NCBI GenBank assembly: GCA_037447655.1
Contig: JBBHKE010001803.1
Span: forward strand, 11,721 to 34,191
Length of the DNA stretch: 22,471 nt
Source of the DNA: Zygnema cylindricum
Taxonomy: Eukaryota > Streptophyta > Zygnematophyceae > Zygnematales > Zygnemataceae
Direction: 5' to 3'
In this document: positions 16,258-22,471 of the stretch, piece by piece
How the letters are laid out: the number at the start of each line of letters is the position of its first letter
Numbering within the stretch: position 1 is the stretch's first letter
Program-made: the position numbers and the translations under genes
Notes under the pieces: generated by a model
The model's input: the letters and a program-made list of their open reading frames with translations, nothing else
What the model was told of the DNA's origin: nothing
Databases searched by the model: none

Positions 16258-17380
16258 AGCCTGTTCCCACCAGAGAAAATTTCAAAATTTCACTTCCACA
16301 ACAGACGGGCGTTCGAATAATGTATGGATTTCCGAGCACCGACTTTTTTGTTTTTCGGAAATTTTCGGAAAACCGTACAAACTAACATCCTCAAAATATT
16401 GGGGGATATTGAAGTCGGGTTAAAGTAGTGTATTTCTGTGAAACAAGCCAACGGTAACCCGAAAAGCTGACGTAGCAAAAACAACATCCTAACGGCTATT
16501 TCGTTTGCTGCATTCACACATGGAATGAATGATGAATGAGATGATGAAATGAATGTTCTTTTTTTTTGTTTGGACGTGAATCGTCCTTGACATCATCTCA
16601 CGTCAACTAAAACGTCGCGATGTCATTCATGTTGCCGTACGATTAAGTACCGAATTACTCGAATCCGTCCGTACCAAACCATCTTTTTTCACCCGTACAA
16701 CAACATATCATTTTTACAAGGTGTCCGCTCGAGACCCCCAAACAAAGACGGACGCTTAAAAAAAAAAACACAAACAAGCCTCACCCGAAAAAAAAAGTGG
16801 CTACAAAAACATAAGAATACGAGTACACATTCCTCATTTGCAAAGAAAAAAAAACACTTTTCCTAGTGTAATATATGGTGACCGATAATGAAAAGAATTA
16901 CCGACGTGTTTGAGGTCTAAGGGCACCCGCCCTCGAGGTTGAAGGAGGTTATTTTTTGCTTCTGGTGCAGATAAGTCGAAAAAAAGGAGGTCGGATGTTG
17001 TGAGTACAGCCAGAAAATGTGAGGCATAAAGGACAAAAAATAGACGAGGTCGTACTTGACTGATATAAGCACATTTGTGTTTACTAGTACAAAAAAACGT
17101 GGAATTTTTTATCCACTACTTAAGATACAACTGGTCAAATCTTGGGGTTAACTTACAATACTTTGGAAAAAAAAGAGGGAAAAAAATATGGAAGAGTAGA
17201 AGTCACATAGAAGAGGGATCCTCATTATTGCAATGTCAAAATTGCAAGTCTCGTCAATCCTCAGAAAGAATCAACAAAAGTTAAGCATATCCCTAACGCC
17301 AGCCTATTCTAAACAAGAAACGTCCTGGAGCCCACCTACCTTGTTGTCTTCGCTGAGATTAGCAGCTCTCAACGGGTTCC
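16258..17380. other. Unassigned DNA, no gene supported
   Basis: An ATGAATG-type short repeat lies at about 16522-16556. A-rich runs are common (16755-16860). No open frame here has recognisable domains. Confidence 0.4.
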
Positions 17381-18519
17381 CATTCTCTGCTTCTCCCACA
17401 TACTCCACTCTTTTTATCCCTTCTCCCTCCTTTGATTCAATTGACATTCTCTGCTTCTCCCACATACTCCACGCTCTTTATCCCTTCTCCCTCCTTTGAT
17501 TCAGTTGACATTCTCTGCTTCTCCCACATACTCCACTCTTTTTATCCCTTCTCCCTCCTTTGATTCAATTGGCATTCTCTGCTTCTCCCACATTCTCCAC
17601 TCTCTTTTTCCCTTCTCCCTCCTTTGATTCAGTTGACATTCTCTGCTTCTCCCCCATACTCCACTCTCTTTATCCTTTCTCCCTCCTTTGATTCAATTGA
17701 ACATTCTCTGCTTCTCCCACATACTCCACACTCTTTTTCCCTTCTCCCTCCTTTGACTCAGTTGACATTCTGTGCTTCTCCCACATACTCCACTCTCTTT
17801 TTCCCTTCTCCCTCTTTTGATTCAGTTGAAATTCTCTGCTTCTCCCGCATACTCGACTCTCTTTATCCTTTCTCCCTTTTTTGATTCAGTTGACATTCTC
17901 TGCTTCTCCCACATACTCCACTCTCTTTATCCCTTCTCCCTCCTTTAATTCAGTTGACATTCTCTACTTTCTCACATACTCCACTCTCTTTATCCCTTCT
18001 CCCTCTTTTGATTCAGTTGACATTCTTTGCTTCTCCCACATACTCCACTCTCGTTTTCCCTTCTCCCTCCTTTGATTCAGTTGACATTTTTTGCTTCTCC
18101 AGCATACTCCACTCTCTTTTTCCCTTCTCCCTCTTTTGATTCAGTTGGCATTCTCTGCTTCTCCCACATACTCCACTCTCTTTATCCTTTCTCCCTCATT
18201 TGATTCAGTTTTCTCCCACATACTCCACTCTCTTTATCCCTTCTCCCTCCTTTTATTCAGTTGACATTCTCTCCTTCTCCCACGAACTCCACTCTCATTT
18301 TCCCTTCTCCCTCCTTTAATTTAGTTAACTTTCTCTGCTTCTCCCACATACTCCGCTCTCTTTATCCCTTCTCCCTCCTTTGATTCAGCTGACATTCTCT
18401 GTTTCTCCGACATACTCCACTCTCTTTTTCCCTTTTCCCTCCTTTGATTGAGTTGACATTCTCTGCTTCTCCCACATACTCCACTCTCTTTTTCCCTTCT
18501 CCCTCCTTTGATTCAGTTG
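17381..18519. repeat. 64-bp minisatellite, about 18 units
   Basis: The unit begins CATTCTCTGCTTCTCCCACA and ends TTTGATTCAGTTGA. Starts at 17381, 17445, 17509, 17573, 17637, 17702 and 17766 fix the period at 64 bp. One unit near 18200 has lost about 12 bases. The plus strand is strongly pyrimidine-rich. Because 64 is not a multiple of three, open frames rotate and read the same peptide in shifted frames; this is not treated as coding. Confidence 0.95.
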
Positions 18520-18559
18520 TTAGTGAACAGGTTGAAAGTGTGTCAGTAGGAATCTGATA

Positions 18560-18613
18560 TATCCCCGTGGTACTCTCTTTTTTTCGTATCCCCGTGGTAC
18601 TCTTTTTTTTCCG
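18560..18613 (+). repeat. 27-bp tandem duplication
   Basis: TATCCCCGTGGTACTC plus a T run occurs at 18560 and again at 18587. Confidence 0.8.
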
Positions 18614-18974
18614 TTTTGTAAGTATCCCTATTCTGTCGTCGTATGTAAAGAGAGCGTACAGAACATTGAAATTATGCACATTAAAAGAAAGGATTCACAA
18701 TATGTAGGCAAAAGCGTTTACTCCATCCAATTTTTAACGGGCAAATTTTTAGTTGTTTTTTGCTGAACAAAATAACATGGAAATAAAGACGAATTTGATG
18801 AACCCATACCACAGAAGAAATCAGAACAAAGTAGAAAACATGACAAGTGTAATAAGTTTATCCCCAGAAATCCGACAGTCAGAGTCAACGTCAGAGTCAA
18901 AATCAGACGATTGATCTTTTAGAAAGCTGAAGCTGATTGTCTTGGATGGTATAATTTCTGGGAGAATGACTGGT
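18614..18974. other. Spacer, no gene supported
   Basis: Only a short degenerate GTCAGAGTCAA repeat near 18878-18905 stands out. Confidence 0.4.
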
Positions 18975-19292
18975 GCCTCCTCTTTTTTCTTCTTTCCCTC
19001 CCTCCCTCCCTCCCTTTCTCCCTCCCTCCCAACCCTAAAAAAATAAACTTTTCCCTCCCTCCATCCTCCCTCCCTCCCTCCCTACCTTTCTCCCTCCCTC
19101 CCAACCCTCAAAAAAATAAACTTACCTTTTTCTTCTTTTTTTCCCTCCCCCCCTTTCTCCCTCCCTCCCAATCTGCCCTCCCTCCCACCTTCCCTCCCTC
19201 CCTCCCTCCTTCTTTCCCTCCATCCTTCCTTCCCTCCTTCCCTCCCTCCCTTCCTTTTTCCCTCCCTCCCTCTCTCCCAATCTGCCCTCCCA
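18975..19292. repeat. CCCT/TTCC polypyrimidine tract (about 320 bp)
   Basis: Almost uninterrupted pyrimidines on the plus strand, mainly (CCCT)n, broken by two copies of a CCCAACCCT-AAAAAAATAAACTT segment (about 19028 and 19102). The minus strand has many GGGA repeats, able to form G-quadruplexes or triplex DNA. Gly/Arg/Glu-rich frames on the minus strand are low-complexity artefacts. Confidence 0.9.
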
Positions 19293-19305
19293 ATTGCCCA
19301 AAACA

Positions 19306-19656
19306 ATGGGTTACAAATGGTGAGTTAAGTTTGAGTATTGTATTGTTTAATAAAGATCGTGTCTGTTTTGAGGGAGGGAGGGAGATGGGGAGAGGAGACA
19401 GATGGAAAGGGAGGAGTGTTTTGTTTGGTTAGTTGTTCACAAATAGAGATATATGTTTAGTTTTTTTTAGAAACTGATGCCTTGTGGGTGATGTTTTCTG
19501 ATAAACATAGTATTTTTTTGTCTTTTTTGCAGCTTCTTAATGGGAAGGAGGAACGGCCCAAATACCCAAACCGTTGGGTTATGTTTCCCCCTTTTCTGTG
19601 GACATGTTTTTCAAACGTTTTTAGGTTTTGTGTTTTCCAGTCAATTTTAAGAATTG
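19306..19656 (+). other. Possible spliced fragment of a host gene (weak)
   Basis: An ATG at 19306 runs to a consensus-like donor (AAATG/GTGAGT, intron from 19320). An acceptor TCTTTTTTGCAG ends at 19532, giving a 213-bp intron. The joined frame is short and shows no known domain. This is signal-level evidence only. Confidence 0.15.
19370..19416 (+). repeat. GGGA-rich tract, purines on the plus strand
   Basis: TTGAGGGAGGGAGGGAGATG and following purines. It is strand-reversed relative to the CCCT tract 80 bases upstream. Confidence 0.8.
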
Positions 19657-20725
19657 TAGTAATATAGAGAGAGTTGCGAGAGGGTGGATCATCAAGAATA
19701 GGAAAAATGTTTTTGGATTTATTATTCAGAAATTGGAGGAGGAAATGGAGTACAAAGACTCCTTTTTTTCTCACTAGTTTTTTTGGTTCCTTTCTTTCTC
19801 TCTTTTTTTCAATATATAATCAAATCGTCTTTTTTAAAAATATGTTTGTGACTCACTTGCATGGAGAATGTGGATAAAGGCGTTGTAAAACATAGTTTAG
19901 TGAAAAAGTTTTGTTTATTTTAAATATTTAACATTATTATTACTTTATTACTTAACACCTATATTGTTATGATTATTATTATTCGTTTTTCTAATAGCGT
20001 ATAACGAGGAGAATTCCTCAATATCTTATTCTATATCAGAGTCTTATGTTTGTTCTAGATAAGGTGATTTTCCACTCTCCCATGTACTCTTAAGGGAAAA
20101 AAAAAATGTACGGATGTCTTACCATTTGAATCTATGATTGTTAAATTCTAGACGGATGACTTAGATATGTGGAGACTTCATAGACCTAAATTCTGTTGAG
20201 ACTTAATCTTAATAAGATTTAAGTATATTCAGTACCGGAGAGTACTGGGCACATTTTTGAAGTCCACTTAATGTTCATAATACCACATGTTGTAGTTCAC
20301 ACTAAATAGATCTTATATACGTCTACATTATAAATGATCTTGTTGACAAAGTTACAAAATCACATGGAATCTACGGTATGAAACATTACATCAATGAAAC
20401 TAAAAGCTTTACTGAAAACCCACGAGACTAAACCATCTGAAAATATGAAAACAAGCGGAAAAAGAAAAGCAGATCAAATGTAAATGGGATGTAAAATGGG
20501 TGAATGAGTGTTTTAGAATTTGAGGGAGACAATTCGGCACATCAAAAGGGCTATACTGTTTGGTCGAGGTGTTGTACTGTAGAGTGTATAAACACTAAAT
20601 TTGGTATACTGCATTCAGTGCATCGAGCTCGTATGAGCCAATACAAATTTAGGTAGACCCGATTCGATACAATATGATGTGCAAAACAATATTTGATACA
20701 ATCAAATACTTGTAAAAAACAAGAC
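19657..20725. other. AT-rich unassigned DNA
   Basis: No recognised gene, repeat family or RNA. Short open frames here lack domains. Confidence 0.4.
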
Positions 20726-20808
20726 AGTACAATACAATACAATACAAAAAAAAACAACGCAATACAATGCAGTACAATACACTACAATACAATGCAATAC
20801 AATACAAC
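20726..20808. repeat. AATAC pentanucleotide repeat, imperfect
   Basis: Repeated AATAC units with interruptions such as AATGC, AGTAC and an A run. The open frame across it is a repeat artefact. Confidence 0.85.
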
Positions 20809-21366
20809 ATTACACCGATTCAGATACAAGCGGATCCAGTATAATGTAGAACAAAGAGGAAAGAGGTCATATGAAATGTGACAACGTTGTAAAAAAAAAA
20901 TGATGTATTCAACAATGCCCCTCACTATTTGTGTTAACCATTTTTCACTAAAACGACTTAAACTTCTTGTAGTTAAAATAAATAAAATACAAAATAATGA
21001 AATTCAAACCTGTCTGCTCAGCTTTTAGTACTTTTTCCTTCCACTTATTCTAATCATGTAATTAAAAACAACCGTATTAATTAATAAATAAACAAACAAA
21101 CCATTTGGGCTCGTACTTTAGTTCGCGGAATTACTTCCTAATTTAAAAAGCTGTATTATCCAAATAAATGAAATAAACATTGTTTTATTTCCACTAATCT
21201 TTAATTAACTTAATTAACTTTCCAACATCCTTAAATAAACTCTCGTAATAACAATAATTAATAAAACCCAAACCTAACCGAAATTTATTAGATGGGCAAC
21301 AAACTTTTCCTCATAGTAATTTATAGTAAAATGTTATAATGGTTAAAGTCATTATCAAGAAATGTG
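20809..21366. other. AT-rich unassigned DNA
   Basis: Runs of TTAATTAA/AATAAATAAACAAAC type; nothing coding supported. Confidence 0.4.
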
Positions 21367-21547
21367 TCACTCGTCCTTCTTTGATAGAGCTGGAGTTGCT
21401 GGATGGGGTTTTGGAGGTATACCACCAATAGCCTCTTTTGGCTTGTTTTGCCAAAAATGAGTTTTTCTAAATCATAATTGCAATAAGAAGAGTCATAGCT
21501 CCCATAGCATAGGTTACAATGCCTTGTTGGGCCCACACCCATTCAGA
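21367..21547 (-). pseudogene. Possible broken exon of a small membrane protein
   Basis: On the minus strand one frame reads SEWVWAQQGIVTYAMG and continues into a hydrophobic AMTLLIAIMI stretch before TAG near 21469. A frame offset by one base then reads KTHFWQNKPKEAIGG and a Pro-rich PPKPHPATPALSKKDE end with TGA at 21367-21369. Together they resemble one small protein: a membrane segment, then a basic, Pro-rich tail. It is interrupted by a one-base frameshift near 21469-21473. No start codon is seen upstream; an intron or a sequencing error is possible. The family was not recognised. Confidence 0.3.
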
Positions 21548-21550
21548 AAA

Positions 21551-21659
21551 ATCAATCAACAAAAACAATTAGTCTTATTGTTGCTAAAATAAATCTTCCT
21601 TAAACTCCATATTCAAGGAGCTCAATCAACAAAACAATACGTCTTATTATCGGTAAAAT
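21551..21659. repeat. Imperfect ~40-bp direct duplication
   Basis: TCAATCAACAAAA(A)CAAT followed by GTCTTATT and GTAAAAT/CTAAAAT occurs at about 21551-21590 and again at 21621-21659, offset by 70 bp. Confidence 0.6.
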
Positions 21660-22053
21660 CAAAAATGACATAAGAACGCCGAAAAATGGTAAAAGAATGT
21701 ATAAAATATCACGATAGGCACATAATTTTTCTTATTCCAATGTTTAAAAAGTACACATAGAACAGACACAAACACACAAAGGACTAAAATTTGCAAGAAC
21801 TAAATAAACTTGTCACAGTATTAGGTTTCAACATAAACAAAAAATTTGAGAATGGCTTGAATCTAGGACCACATGCCATTTTTTTATAACCTCAAGGAGT
21901 TGGAAGCGAAAGAGGTAAGATAAACACGGAGAATCGATGTGGAAATGTAATATTTTCCACCAACACTATTTGTATACCTGTATTCTGTTCCATTGACCAC
22001 AATGATGCAGTATTATCCTTGCTAACTTCAAGTGACATTCCTAAAAAATAGCG
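21660..22053. other. Unassigned DNA
   Basis: No feature could be supported. Confidence 0.4.
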
Positions 22054-22059
22054 TCTCCC

Positions 22060-22099
<40 letters not shown>

Positions 22100-22103
22100 C
22101 CCC
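22054..22103. repeat. CT dinucleotide microsatellite
   Basis: TCTCCCTCTCTC... passing into a pure (CT)n run and then a C run. Confidence 0.95.
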
Positions 22104-22348
22104 GCTATCTCTCAAGTCTACTACATTGCTAAAACACTAGTTTTTTCGAGCAGTGAAATAGAAACTGACATTTAAATGGTTTTTCTTAGACTTATTTCTT
22201 GGGTTCCTTTTTTGAAATTAACTCAGGTTTGTTTGGACTTTTTGCACAAAAACAGAGATTATTTTTAATTTGATAGAATTGTTTATTTGGCACGAGGGAA
22301 AAAAACTGTCATTTAATGTGATCACATTTGAGTTATTGTGCACAAACG
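22104..22348. other. Unassigned DNA between two microsatellites
   Basis: No gene or repeat recognised. Confidence 0.4.

Positions 22349-22471
<123 letters not shown>

Noticed and set aside
17340-17380. Possible minus-strand exon ending at a donor-like AACAAG/GTAGGT
   Set aside because: The open stretch is only about 14 codons, it abuts the minisatellite, and no partner exon in a compatible frame was convincing.
16258-17380. Search for a host gene between the hAT cluster and the minisatellite
   Set aside because: Open frames are short, without domains, and largely from A/T-rich runs.
17233-18139. Ser/Pro/Phe-rich plus-strand open frames
   Set aside because: They come from the 64-bp minisatellite, which reads the same motif in several frames.
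18919-19306. Gly/Arg/Glu-rich minus-strand open frames
   Set aside because: They are translations of the CCCT repeat and have no non-repetitive content.

Overview
This is a repeat-dense eukaryotic window. The only intact gene is the polyprotein of a Ty1/copia LTR retrotransposon. Nearly everything else that can be recognised is another transposable element or simple-sequence DNA. No bacterial operons, complete host gene or rRNA gene was seen. The lineage is not settled. The primer-binding site fits, from memory, the anticodon arm of a plant-type initiator Met tRNA slightly better than the animal type. The long GA/GT microsatellites and the half-tRNA primer also resemble invertebrate genomes. 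CpG is not obviously depleted. Layout, left part: 1-346 is the start of a minus-strand copia-type LTR (copy D) inserted into the RNase H domain of an older copy A (347-864, then its LTR at 878-1747). LTR A is fused directly to the RT-RNase H part of copy B (1748-3197), which is followed by LTR B (3211-4262). A small MITE-like inverted-repeat element lies at 4582-4738. Middle: 5117-11566 is a complete, young copia element C. Its two 1049-bp LTRs differ at about six positions by eye. It has a 5-bp TATGG target duplication, a half-tRNA(iMet) primer-binding site, one 1452-residue Gag-Pol ORF and a polypurine tract. It sits inside a TCGATA-rich hAT-like element (4993-12272) that has near-matching 8-bp flanks. 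Right of C, 12.5-16.25 kb is a stack of non-autonomous DNA transposons. One is a fold-back MITE holding a second MITE of the same family (12528-12944). Another copy of that family (13318-15012) was hit by a hAT-like element (13367-14832), which was itself hit by another hAT-like element (13425-14305); both latter insertions have perfect 8-bp target duplications. Two more relatives of the middle-level element follow (15324-15670 and 15679-16249). The last 6 kb holds a 64-bp minisatellite (about 18 units), a 300-bp CCCT polypyrimidine tract, AATAC repeats, CT and GA/GT microsatellites, and AT-rich DNA with two weak traces of possible host exons. The most notable points are: (1) the Gag ORF of element C reads through its own primer-binding site, and its candidate AUG is the triplet expected to pair with the primer tRNA anticodon; (2) LTRs of four diverged copies all carry, antisense to the element, a tRNA-like A-box/B-box sequence followed by a run of T; (3) the second catalytic Asp of the integrase is Glu.
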